Source: Phytophthora hibernalis (lineage: Eukaryota; Oomycota; Peronosporomycetes; Peronosporales; Peronosporaceae). Taken from it: DNA of 64,000 bases. Below the pieces are notes generated by a model. The model searched no databases. It saw only the letters and a list, made by a program, of their open reading frames with translations, and had not been told where the DNA came from. The stretch covers positions 533,909 through 597,908 of the forward strand of contig JAAKBF010000339.1 in the NCBI GenBank assembly GCA_012656075.1, given 5' to 3'. The position numbers and the translations under genes are program-made. This document shows, in pieces, positions 52,885 through 62,989 of the stretch. Numbering within the stretch: position 1 is the first letter of the stretch; every line of letters begins with the position of its first letter.

Positions 52885-53185
52885 TGCACTAGCAAAATGG
52901 ACAGGGGTGACCAGTGGGACCCTGGCCAGCGTGAGCCAGACCAACATACGCCTAGGCTACGGAAGCCAGGCCTCGTCGAATTTGAAGAATTGGAGGTGTC
53001 AGACACTCCATTGAGCCCAGACCCAACCGAAGACCTTCGATTGCGGTTCCTCGCGGCCACGTGAAGAACTCAAGATGCGCCTCTCGACGGCTGAAGTCGC
53101 TCTCGAAGACGGATCAGAACTCGCCGAGTTTGAACACTCGTCGAGCGATGAGAGCCTGACAGATTAAGCTCACGAGGTCGCCTTC

Positions 53186-53725
53186 TTGCCTGACCTGACG
53201 GAGGCGTTATCAACAAAGCTAGACTACGAAGGCGACAACGTTATATCTCCGGCGCACGATGTCCGGCAGCAAATGAAGCTCATCGAAACCTTGAAACGTC
53301 ACGAACGTATCATGACCTCGAGCGGAAATCCGTTTCCACCACCGGCATACGGAGTTGTCTGTGATATTGATGTTCAACGGCACGAACCCACCAAGCAAAG
53401 AGCTCGGCGAGTGCCGCAGAAGAACTTGAGCAAACTCTATGAGATTTTGAATGCTCTGCTCCAGGCAGGGCTCGTGTCATTTTCAAAGAGTCCTTGGACC
53501 TCGCCCATCGTGATTGTCATGAAGAAGAATGGGGTCGACATTAGGCTTTGCATCGACTATAAGCTGGTGAACGCAATTACAGTCAGCATGGAATATGCAA
53601 TGCCGCTGGTCGACGACCTGCTGACGGAACTCGAGAGCTACTTATGGTTCTGTTCCCTCGACGCTGCTAGTGGATTGTTGAACGACTCCGTTAGCTCGGT
53701 CGTGCGCAAAGAACCCGAACGATAA
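53186..53725 (+). pseudogene. gypsy-2 reverse transcriptase, N-terminal part
   Basis: 179-residue frame with PPAYGVVCDIDVQRHEPTKQ, RARRVPQKNLSKLYEILNAL, SPWTSPIVIVMKKNG, RLCIDYKLVNAIT and FCSLDAASG. The homology stops at about 53685. The last dozen residues (LLNDSVSSVVRKEPER) are read-through into the inverted neighbour. Confidence 0.8.
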
Positions 53726-54690
53726 ACTTCTAACTCTTTTGTGACGGTGGCGCAAGGAGGCCGACTCAGCGACCGCCGACTCCATTCGTTTGGAACGAGC
53801 GGAATCCACTCGCTCAGACTTGGCGAGTTTGGTCCGAAGCTTGGCGACCTCTGCAGAGACGTCCGGGGGGTACAACACCGCGTTGCAGCGCAGCCAGGAT
53901 AGAAGTTGACGATGTCGCCCCGAGGATAGTCTGGCGAGTTGAAGCATCGGCGGGTGGAGGAGAGCTGGTCAGCAGAAACGAGACCAGCTGAGCGAGAGAA
54001 GCATCACGCTGTCTCTGCACTTCTCCTTGCTGAGCGAGATCTAGACAAATCCCAGCGAGTCCAGCGAAATCGCCTGCCGCGAGATTCGCCGAGTCACCCT
54101 CTGGCTCAGCTAGGGTAGCCGAGTTACCAGCGATTTCCACTGATGAGTCCAGCGACCCCGATCGAGCCGAAGTATCAGCCTGCTGAAGGCCAAGTGCGGC
54201 CTCAGCAGTGGGCGTCGGGGCTTGGCTGGGCCCAGCGGCGGAAGATTCCGGCAAGCCCAGCCAGTTCGTCAAATCGACCGGATCCTGAGAATCCATCGAC
54301 GAGTCGATCAACGGGTGTGAGCGAAGGAAAAGGGCCATCGAAGTCCAACGGCGCGTGAACAGCGCCTCTACAGCAGCACGCGAGAAAGGCGGCGACACTT
54401 GAGGAGCTAAATAAGCTCGCGAAGAAGAAACGCCTCGACGAGGCGGCGGCAGCTGTAAGTGCGCAAGGGGAATCGGCCAAGCGCATACACATACACGCTA
54501 CGGGTTAGATAGCCATAGGTGAGAACGAGAAGCATGCCAAGCGCGGGAAGCGTACCTGGTCTGCGAACGAAGCGGTGGCGTCCTCGACGGGCTCCCTGAA
54601 GACGACAGCACTTGACTCGACGAGATGTCCAACCGTAGGAAAGTTGGAGAGCGGAGTGATGGTCGATACACTCACCAGCCTGGCTCATAT
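53690..54690 (-). pseudogene. Inverted gypsy-3 gag N-terminus
   Basis: A minus-strand 194-residue frame (53814-54398) is rich in Ala/Ser/Pro/Leu with VDLTNWLGLPESS, LVSFLLTSSPPP and a coiled-coil region continuing in another frame (AEVAKLRTKLAKSERVDSAR, 53880-53820). It resembles the variable gag N-terminal part of oomycete gypsy elements, and lies next to an LTR-like sequence in the right orientation. Recognition rests on style and context, so the confidence is moderate. Confidence 0.45.
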
Positions 54691-54710
54691 CACGCCCGGG
54701 GTAGTTGTGG

Positions 54711-55240
54711 TGTAGGAAATCCAGATTTGGGTGATCCTACACTAGAGATGTCTAAGCTAGACCAGTGAGTACATCGCACTCAAGAGGATCAAGTGAATAC
54801 ACCGCCAAGTGGATACATCGCACTCAACAGGGAACGGACTTGATCGGGAACCGCACTTGGCTGGACTCAGCGAAGGACGGACTCAGCGATGGACGGACTC
54901 GGCGATAATCGACTCGGCGAAAGTTGGACTCGGCGAAAGTTAGACTCGGCGAAAGTCGACTTGGCGAGAATATGCCTCGAGGGAGATATACCAACTGGGG
55001 GATAAATTAGGATCTGCGCGAAGAGTCGCCGAGAGGTAGGCAAACAGCTCGACACCAAGGGACGGAGCTGAGCGAAGAGTCGCAGGGAGATCTGTAACGA
55101 CTCCATTTCATTAGATATTTGTAAAGGACCGATAGAAGACCATACGGAAGAGCCCGAAAGGGCTCTTCGAAGACATAGAGATAACAATCAGAGCAGAATA
55201 TTCTAAGCTCAAGAACAGCGTACATTTTTCCGGTAAGTCC
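54711..55240 (-). repeat. LTR-like sequence of gypsy-3
   Basis: Starts TGTAGGAAATCC at 54711. Contains a tandem array at 54870-54985 of about 16-bp units (GACTCGGCGAAAGT and variants GACTCAGCGA), and a perfect stem-loop GAAGAGCCC-GAAA-GGGCTCTTC (55147-55168). The far end is not fixed because no second LTR is visible. Confidence 0.45.
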
Positions 55241-55729
55241 CTGTGTGGGCTGGATTATGTCTGCCGTCGTTCCCCGAGAGACATAGCTTGTAGGGGAGCC
55301 GTCTGGTAGCGCCAAGAGATCAAGGTCGGCCCGGGGTGGGCACTTCTCGCTACCAAGCGAAGACAAGTCTCGTCGATTCGACGATCCGGTGGGTCTGCAC
55401 AACCCAGGACACCGTAACCTCCTAACTGGGCATATTCTCTGCGCCTGGTGACCTGTAAACGCGCTCGCGTGCAGCCGTCCATCCTTTGGTGGGGGCCACA
55501 GGGTTTAGCACGGATACTGCCCCGCTCAGGCGAGTCTCTGGAGAGTTTGGAGCTTGGTACTTGTTGGGACAACACTCAACTGAACCCCGGCTGGGGCGAA
55601 CCGCAAAGAGAACCGACAGGAACCTTGCGCAAGCCCAACATTGCCGACCTGACTCGGCGAATTGTTGTGCTGTTGCATGAAAGCCGAACTAACGACATTT
55701 TCTGTGAATTACAGCACCACACTACCCAC
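55240..55729. other. No recognised gene
   Basis: Probably retrotransposon LTR or leader sequence between gypsy-3 and copia-2. No coding frame was recognised. Confidence 0.4.
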
Positions 55730-56574
55730 TGCCGCCCTGTATGGCATCCTCCATTTTTCTCGCCTCTTCGTCTGACCGCTCGGGTACCAACTCGTCCAGC
55801 CTAGAATTTGGTACCATGGGTGTTTCCGTTTCCCGCACGGGTTTCATGGTGAATCGATACAGCATCTCGTCGATATAGGCCGCTCGTGAAAACAAAATTG
55901 ACCAGGATTCTTATCGTTTAATCCCATCCAAAAATTGCGCAGGATCGCCCATGTCTTTGACTTTGTACTGCATGTTGAGAGCAGCCATTAAGCGAAGCAC
56001 CTGAACTTCGCTTGGGTGTGCCACCAAGATATCATCCACATACATACAAACTAACAACAAACCATTAGCTACCCACATGAAATAAAGACAGGCATCCCTG
56101 TAGTTCTTTTCAGTCCGTAGTTTCGCAAGAACGTGTCGATTTCGCGATTCCACTCGCGACCGGTCTGTTTGAGACCGTAGAGCGCCTTTCGAAGACGCCA
56201 AACCTTGTGTTCCTGCCCGGGGTCTTCAAACCCTTTCACTTGTCGAACGTACACCGTTTCTTTCAGCGTTGTTTTCAGGTTAGCTGCTGGGACATCACCT
56301 TGTCGGACCTTCATTTTGTACTTGCAGACTATAATCATGAATATACACACATACCAGGTCGGCAACCGGTGCGCGTGTCTCAACGTAGTCAATCTGAAAA
56401 AACTTGTTTATCACCGCGAGCACCGACACGCGCCTTGAACTGGACCACCTCGCCGCCTGGACCTGTATTGATCCGGAATTGGATGGTATATCCAAGAATG
56501 CGAGCACCAGGCGGAGGGTCAACTAGAACGTACGTGGCGTTGTCATCTAGTGCCTTAACCCTATTGTTGCCCAT
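55730..56574 (-). pseudogene. copia-2 reverse transcriptase
   Basis: Frames in order: YVLVDPPPGARILGYTIQFR, FKARVGARGDKQ and DYVETRAPVADL (56550-56370). Next are VRQGDVPAANLKTTLKETVY, GFEDPGQEHKVWRLRKALYG and LKQTGREWNREI (56310-56110), then LYFMWVANGLLLVCMYVDDI (YVDD active site intact, about 56040) and KVKDMGDPAQFLDGIK. A stop follows, then ILFSRAAYIDEMLYRFTMKP to 55735. Confidence 0.8.
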
Positions 56575-56649
56575 ACATTTTCTCGGTACGAATAGCTTGC
56601 TGCCAGGACGGCCATTGAGGGGATCGGCGTGCTTCCGCCAAAGTTAATG

Positions 56650-57580
56650 GCTCTCGAATAATTTCAGCAGCACCGATATCTCTTGCAGATATTATCTCTG
56701 AATGCCGCCTTTGGGTAAGAGCTGATGTACCGTTTGTGGCCGCCGCTACATCACTGGGCGACCAGCTAGTGTCCCGAATCCGAGCAGCAGCATTGTGTCG
56801 ATGGCTAACGTCATCGAGTGGGGGTGCTGCGTTCGCTCCTTGGGTTCCCCAGGTGTGTTGACTTCGTCTGTGACTTGTGCTTCAATGGATGGCGATTCAA
56901 TATCATCTTCTAGGACTATCTCGTCCACCAGCATTGTGTCTAGCAAGATCCCATCTGTGGTTTCCTTGATAGGGCGACCTTGTCCAGGAATGTAAACTCG
57001 GTGTCCACGAATTTCGTCGCTGAAGCCAACTAATCCGCCAATACTGCCACGTCCGTCAAATCGATAGTTTTACGCCGAATTAGCTATGGTGTTCGGACAA
57101 AAGCAGTCTGGCCAAAGATTGGGATCCCAGCGAGTGACGGTTTAGTGCCAAATAAACGTTCATGTGGAGTAAGTTGTGATCCTCGTTACGGAATTTCGAT
57201 TCCGACTATACGCACCGTGCCGTAGCGTATCTTCCCACAAATTGTGAGGAGAGGACTGTCAATTAGCATCGCTGCTGTCATTTCCGTCAGCGTCCGAATT
57301 GCTCGTTCAGGTACACCATTTCGACTGCTGCGATAATGAGTGGTTGTGCTGATGATGAAGGCCTTCGTCTGTCACCAGCTTGCGAAAGTCTGCTGCCGTG
57401 AGCTCCGTTCCTCCAATTGTTCGCACCGTACCAATGCTTGTCGCTCGTACTTGAGATTGCCTCTCAATAAACCGTAACAATTCAGCCGTCTTGTCGCTAT
57501 CTTCAGACTTACATATACCCGCTCGTAGTCACGCCACACAACAACCATAAAACGCTCGCTTCTGTGATAGGACCACCCGC
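56650..57580 (-). pseudogene. copia-2 integrase end and linker, heavily decayed
   Basis: Short frames show THLTPHERLFGTKPSLAG (about 57150), GLVGFSDEIRGHRVYIPGQG (about 57000) and an acidic linker (VDEIVLEDDIESPS, 56920). These correspond to the integrase C-terminal and connecting region of copia elements. No complete catalytic core could be read. Confidence 0.55.
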
Positions 57581-57581
57581 T

Positions 57582-58190
57582 TCAATGGCCCACTCGGATC
57601 AATGTGGCATACCCCATCAGCGATATCATCACTGCTGCTTCTGTAGTCACCTTGGCCAGTATGCATGAGCGACACACCGGAGGATCAGCAGCTGGAGAGA
57701 CGACAGCTCCACGTACAGCTTTGGTAGCAGCTAATCTTCTGCAGTCAGCCATATTTAATGGCCGAGGCGACGATGCCACGTCACCAACGAGACATTCGAA
57801 CGTAGTGTAGCGATAAGTGCAGATCCAATTTCGCTCTGCCGTTCGGAAAAATCAGTAGTGACGACTTCCTATACTCCATTTGCCTCGATAGCGCCACTCA
57901 TTAACTGCAGAGACACGACGTGTCCGGACTGTGACTTGCGAGACAGACAACAGCGTGATTGACAATGTGGGCACATGGTAGACATTCGCAATGGACAACT
58001 TGCGAACTACCCGTTTGTGGCCAATGTGCACTATAGCCATAATTGTGAGTACTCCGACAGTTTTAATGCGAATACCTCTATCATCCACGACAGTAATACG
58101 AACGTGAGGATCAACGGTTTGTAGTCGCGTCATGTCTTCTAACCGGCCCGTCAAGTGGAAGGACGTCCCTGAGTCGATAAGAACTCTCTT
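57582..58190 (-). pseudogene. copia-2 protease and GAG-pre-integrase
   Basis: The protease active site LIDSGTSFHLTGRLEDMT (about 58185-58130) is followed by VRITVVDDRGIRIKTVGVLT and VYHVPTLSITLLSVSQ. A frame change leads to LNMADCRRLAATKAVRGAVV and PPVCRSCILAK (57755-57610), the GAG-pre-integrase module before the integrase. Confidence 0.75.
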
Positions 58191-59568
58191 TCACTTGACG
58201 CCAACATCTCATGCGCTGTCCTCGTCCAACACTGATGTCGCGCTGCCTTACAGGCGAGTTGTCATCGCATCGCTTCCCCGTTTGTTCGGCCAATCGCGCA
58301 AAGTGTCCGAGCTGTTTGGAGCCGAAGCAACGGGTATTTTGACCAGCTTCTCGAGGGAGTTGATCGTTGGCACTGTCGTCATCGCTCGAGCGAGTCCCGA
58401 AATGAGTTTTCTTGTGAGATTTCTTGTGTTTATGATCCACAATCGTCGCCATTGCATTTCCCACTTTGCTCGGAGGAGGTGCACCCTCAATATTCACACG
58501 CTTGAAGCTACTGCTCCGATCCGATTGAGAGACTGTCTTCGATGGCAGCCGACCGGCACTGTCCGCCATTCTACCAGTATCTGCAGTTTGCATACAGGAG
58601 ATAGGTCTCCATCGATTCTTTCAACGTACGACTTCAGCTCGTCTGTGTACTTGAAATAAGCTCTCTTGACAAAAGTGTGCAGCGCTTGGCGAGCATTGAC
58701 ATCTGCCGCCATCCCACCCGGCAGAGCGTCGGCCAGGTAAGAAGCCGTTGTACATACTCCTGGTAGGATTCTTGTTGGCGTTTAGTCTCCACCATGATGC
58801 GGCTTATGAGCTCCTGCTCGGGCAGCTTGGACCTGAACTTTTCCACCAGTAGGGAGCCAGCAACTCCAAGAGTTAGAACAGAGCGAACCATACGAAGCTC
58901 GGAGTACCAGTCGGCTACATATCCACTTAAAGACGACGCGAAGATGCTGCGACACTGAATATCTGCCCAGCGATGTCCGTCCAGTATTTGGACATCGGAG
59001 AGTTGGTCCAGAAATTTTCGCCACCAGCGACGCACCCCAGAGTCAAATGCTCATGGCTTATCCTCCCCGTGAACAATCCTGCCGTGGTATTTTCCGGCTA
59101 GGCTTGTCTCCAAACGGAAACGACGCAACCTCGGGGTTTGACGCGACAGGGTCGCTTGCTGCCGCGACGGGATCTCGAGGGTCCGGAAGGCGAAAGACAG
59201 AGGAGTCATCGCAAACGAAGACCTCCCTAGAGTCGCTTGGCTCGCCGACAGCGCCGACAGGGTAGCAGGTACGGGAAAATGCAAATTCCGGGCCAAATTC
59301 GGAGCCTGGTCAAGACCTCCGGTGCGTGTCTCTGTACCTTGCGTGTGCAAAAACGGTACAGAGTGGCTTCTCTGCGCCGAACGTGCTTCTTCGATTGAAT
59401 CTCCGTGCTAAACTCGCCCTTCTTGAGCTGGCTGTGTCCCAACCCCGGACGTTTGGTTGAGCTGGTGGGGCTTGGCGCGACGGAGTTACCTGTCGGGCGA
59501 TCGGTTGTCCGCGACTTTGGCGGACGCTCGAAGCAGGCGTCACTTGTTGAGGGGTTGAACGGTGCCAT
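58111..59568 (-). pseudogene. copia-2 gag
   Basis: The ATG ending at 59568 starts MAPFNPSTSDACFERPPKSR, a Pro/Ser/Thr-rich N-terminus. A later frame (59035-58634) has the capsid part WWRKFLDQLSDVQILDGHRW, VADWYSELR and LVEKFRSKL, and QESYQEYVQRLL. The zinc-knuckle region (58300) reads CFGSKQLGHFARLAEQ, with the second Cys replaced by Ser. Several frameshifts are present. Confidence 0.7.
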
Positions 59569-59569
59569 G

Positions 59570-60980
59570 ATAGTCCATGGCCCCGCGAGACAGCGCAGCG
59601 ATACGTGGGGAGTGACGTGGTGACATGACTAGCAGGGTAGCAAAGCAAGATTCTTAATCTGTAGGAAGCCGATGTGCGCAGCGGAGGGATAAATTCAGAA
59701 TGATTTGATTGTTAGGTTAGACTTGATATCTGTTGTTTTCTAGTGGCACGATGAGCAATCAACTAGCAGAAAGCTGTCGCTTGCCCTGCACTCACCCAAC
59801 ATAGGTAAACAACAGCACAAGTTTGGATCATGCGCAACATGTTCCTGTTAATCCGGTATGAAGGATGCACATTACATACCAACGATAGCGTCCTGGTGCC
59901 CAGAAAATCTTGCGTAGAGCCCACAAATGGCACAATGCAAATCACGTACTCCAGACGACTCGAGTTTTCCATTAGTCTTCATTACGGCGCGTATAACAAC
60001 TGAAGCGGCCTCTCGTATGTCTACCACATGGCTAATAGATTCTCTTGAGGGGTTGAAAATCCGGGCAAAGAGGTCTCGCTGTATGTGTACACTCCATGGC
60101 GTGTTGAACACAGTCCTCTTCGCCATTCACCGATTTCAGTTCTGCGACTTTAATTGCAGCTGTGAGAGTTATACAAAGCACCGTCCTGTTCTGCTGATGG
60201 AACCTGAGCTTGTCGCTCTTTCAGATCATCCTCAACACCGGTGTGCTCTCGAGTAACCTCTGGTGCTTCTGACCGTGTCAGGTCACGTCCAAGTGTTTGT
60301 CCTTTGCTTACTCGACCCTCTTCATTCTCAGGGTCGGTATCATCACGCACCACGGAAGTAACTGGGCTCAAGAAAGAGTTCTCCATCGAAGTATTTCCAT
60401 CCAAAGAGTGTTCCGGTTACGCTTTCGTGAAGAAGTATCCGACACCACCTGGTGCAAATGCCTCTCTACTAATGATTCATGCACGCTGTCTTGGAGAGAG
60501 TGGACCGATTTCAGTCGTGCTTTGAACTCCGCGCCCGCGGCGTCAATTAAGGCAACCTCCGATTTTATATCACGCGCCAACATCACAAAGGATGCCTGCA
60601 TCCTGTGTATATCGAGCGACGCGCACTACCTCCTGCAGGCGCTTGAGAGACTCTAGAGCGTGCACCAACTTGGTCTTAGTCGGACTTGCGTCGTCTTGGA
60701 CGGCGCCGAGGCACAGCGAGCGCTGCTGGGCGCCGCTGAGCCCCGCGAGACAAGATCACGTCTGTTCCGGGGTGGGTTTTTGTGGGTTGGATTACCCCGG
60801 GGCTCCTCAACGTCCACCCCGAGCACCCAAATTGAGTGTATTGGGTGGGCTATTGAAAAACCATCCACCCGTTTACTTCACGGTATTTACATGTTACCGG
60901 TAATTCCAGCGGTTTTTGACGATCTTATAAATCATTACAATTCGTTTACAAAAATTAATTGGATTTACTAGAGGCGTAGC
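59570..60980 (-). other. Unrecognised coding-like remnants
   Basis: On the minus strand, segments read ESLKRLQEVVRVARYTQDAS, VMLARDIKSEVALIDAAGAE and FKARLKSVHSLQDSV (60700-60450), then CVQHAMECTHTARPLCPDF and CAICGLYARFSGHQDAIV (60130-59870). They have a protein-like composition but are in different frames with stops between. No family is recognised. They may be a decayed gene or transposon protein. Confidence 0.25.
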
Positions 60981-60986
60981 ATTAGG

Positions 60987-61258
60987 CTGGGAGGACAGTT
61001 GACAAAGATTCTTTTTTAAATTAAGCTCGCGCCAAAGCGACTGCGTGACTCGTTTAACGAAGATAGCGCACTGTCAAACAAGGTAGATGGAGCTTCTTCG
61101 CCCAACAACATTCGGAACATCACCATCCACAAGATACACAAAATATTTTGTCACAATCGGTGACATATGGACTCAGGCGACATTCGCCAATTAAACCCTG
61201 GGGGACCCCACCAATAAAATTGGTTAGGCTGTTCAGCCAGCTAAAGCTGTCCTCCCAG
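60987..61258. mobile_element. Small inverted-repeat element
   Basis: CTGGGAGGACAG (60987-60998) is perfectly inverted at 61247-61258. The 272-bp interval is non-coding. Outside it, CCGGGGTGGGTTTTTGTGGG (from 60762) and CCAAACCCAACCACCCCGG (61339-61357) are also inverted relative to one another, so the whole may be a larger nested inverted structure. No target duplication was identified. Confidence 0.45.
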
Positions 61259-61949
61259 AAAAAATTATAAATACTGGTATAATTTAAAACAGCCTGTTGG
61301 TACTATAAAACGAGCGGCAGGGACTAGGGGAATGAAAAACCAAACCCAACCACCCCGGCATTTGACTCTACCGGGTAGAGTGTGGGGTGGGTATAACAGA
61401 CCTTCATGTTTGGAAAACCGGGTTTTCCGCAACCCTGATTCGAGTCGACGTTGTTCGCAGTTCGAAGAACTGTGCTAGCCCTAGAAAGTTTGTTGACATC
61501 CGGCAACATAACACTAAAGTTGCCAAAGTTGCCCAACGATGAGTGTGATGTCATCAGGCAACATTACGTTAAATCGTGTTGCCACACTATTTCGTGAGGA
61601 CCGTGTCGGTAGTACTAAAGCATTTGTACTAATATTAATGGTTTTAGCACGACTAATAATGATATTTTTAAGCTTTCAAGTAGCGATCGTTAGTAGTGCT
61701 ATTCAAATCGCTAAATCATGCATTATCAGTTAAAGTCATGCAGGATGTCCTTTTTACAAATCAAACGATTTACCGCGTTAATAATAGGCACAACCTCCGA
61801 CTTGCTGTATATAAACGGGGGCGCACTAATTTTTAGACGTCAGTCCACAGATTTGAAGGTCGTTTTATTAGCGACCTCTCCAAACGATTTACAATTAACC
61901 AGCCATACATGGGCATTCTAAGAGTACACAACTTATATAAACGCACCAT

Positions 61950-62744
61950 GGAGAAAAACGGTTGCAAGAGTTGAAGTAAGAGTCGGTGAATTCGGAAAGG
62001 CATGCAGGACTACTGTCCCTGTTGAAGAAGCAGAGTTCGAGTTTGACGAGGAGCACGACAACTTTGAGAAGGTCTACTCCCTAGATGAAGCGAAGGTGAG
62101 CTCGGCTCTTAGTAGCTACTCTATGAAGACGACTCGTGCCGACATGAAACTCTACATGAAGCCAAGCCAACACCCAAAACAGACGCAACTAGTGGCTGTT
62201 ACGGCCGAAACGTGGCACAATGTGCTGGCAACAAGCCAAGAGAAACTACAAGAAGCAGAAGACGTTCGATGGCCCGTTCGTCATAATGCATTTGCTGATG
62301 TATGGCGCTAAAAAGTTCGTCAAGGCATCCGACGGGCGACTCCAGCCCGTATTACCGAGGCAGCAGAAGCCGTCGACTGGTACCTGGCCGAGCGTACAGA
62401 CGTACAGGTAGGAGATATTGCACGCGCGCATTGGGCCGTCAGTCAAGCTCGTTAGCCGAACGACTCAATCGTTACCGTACCCGACAGCGCCACATTCCGC
62501 CTATATTCAGCAGCTGGACGCAATACGCGCTCCAGATAGAGGAAGATCGAAAAGAAAACGTCTTCCGCTAACCGTGCGACTAAATGGGTCGAGGGATATG
62601 CAGCTGAGTGTAAATGTACAGGAGCTCCGAGCTGCATTAGGGCTGCCGAACGACAGCCTAATTGATGATGATTTGCTCTCCAATTTCCGACCTCCTCGTG
62701 ACCTTTCTCACAACGTGGATGACATCGACCATTTGACGGACTAA
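61950..62744 (+). pseudogene. Unrecognised multi-frame protein, probably repetitive
   Basis: Successive plus-strand frames read VEVRVGEFGKACRTTVPVEE and KVYSLDEAKVSSALSSYSMK (61960-62140), KLYMKPSQHPKQTQLVAV and RWPVRHNAFADVWR (to 62311). FVIMHLLMYGAKKFVKASDG follows, then AVDWYLAERTDVQVGDIARA, and last QLSVNVQELRAALGLPNDSL ending at 62744. The segments follow one another in a consistent protein order with at least three frame changes. From memory similar multi-copy proteins exist in Phytophthora genomes, but I cannot name a domain. Confidence 0.4.
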
Positions 62745-62799
62745 AACGAGGGGTTTGCTTTGCCAAAACACTACCAAACATACGTTTTTCGTCATCGCT

Positions 62800-62930
62800 C
62801 GGTAAATCGTTTTGTACCATCGACGCACAGTTCGACCGGATACTCCAAATATTCGGCCGACCTGCTCACATGCTACACTGTACGCATATTGTAGCGTTAT
62901 AGCTCTACAGCGAAAGTCCGCTGAGTACAT
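62800..62930 (-). pseudogene. IS630/mariner-type helix-turn-helix remnant
   Basis: The minus strand reads MYSADFRCRAITLQYAYSVA then CEQVGRIFGVSGRTVRRWYK, a helix-turn-helix pattern common at the N-terminus of oomycete IS630-like transposases. After RRWYK the homology stops and the frame reads through the antisense of the neighbouring ORF. Only the DNA-binding tip remains. Confidence 0.6.
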
Positions 62931-62989
62931 GGTGATGTAGGAATTCTGATCAATCACTGGTGGCTGATTTGGGCTAACATATGCCACAC

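Larger units (their letters stand above)
49249..53690 (+). mobile_element. Ty3/gypsy retrotransposon, truncated in RT (gypsy-2)
   Basis: Plus-strand order gag, aspartic protease, RT. The RT frame ends shortly after the FCSLDAASG motif, so the YxDD active site, RNase H, integrase and 3' LTR are all absent. Opposite-strand gag of another gypsy begins at the break. Confidence 0.8.
55730..59568 (-). mobile_element. Ty1/copia retrotransposon, truncated (copia-2)
   Basis: Minus-strand order gag, protease, GAG-pre-integrase, integrase/linker, RT. It is distinct in sequence from copia-1. The homology ends at about 55730, just after the RT segment (AYIDEMLYRFTMKP, TPMVPNSRLDEL), so RNase H and the 3' LTR are missing. 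No LTR was identified with confidence at the right. Confidence 0.8.
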
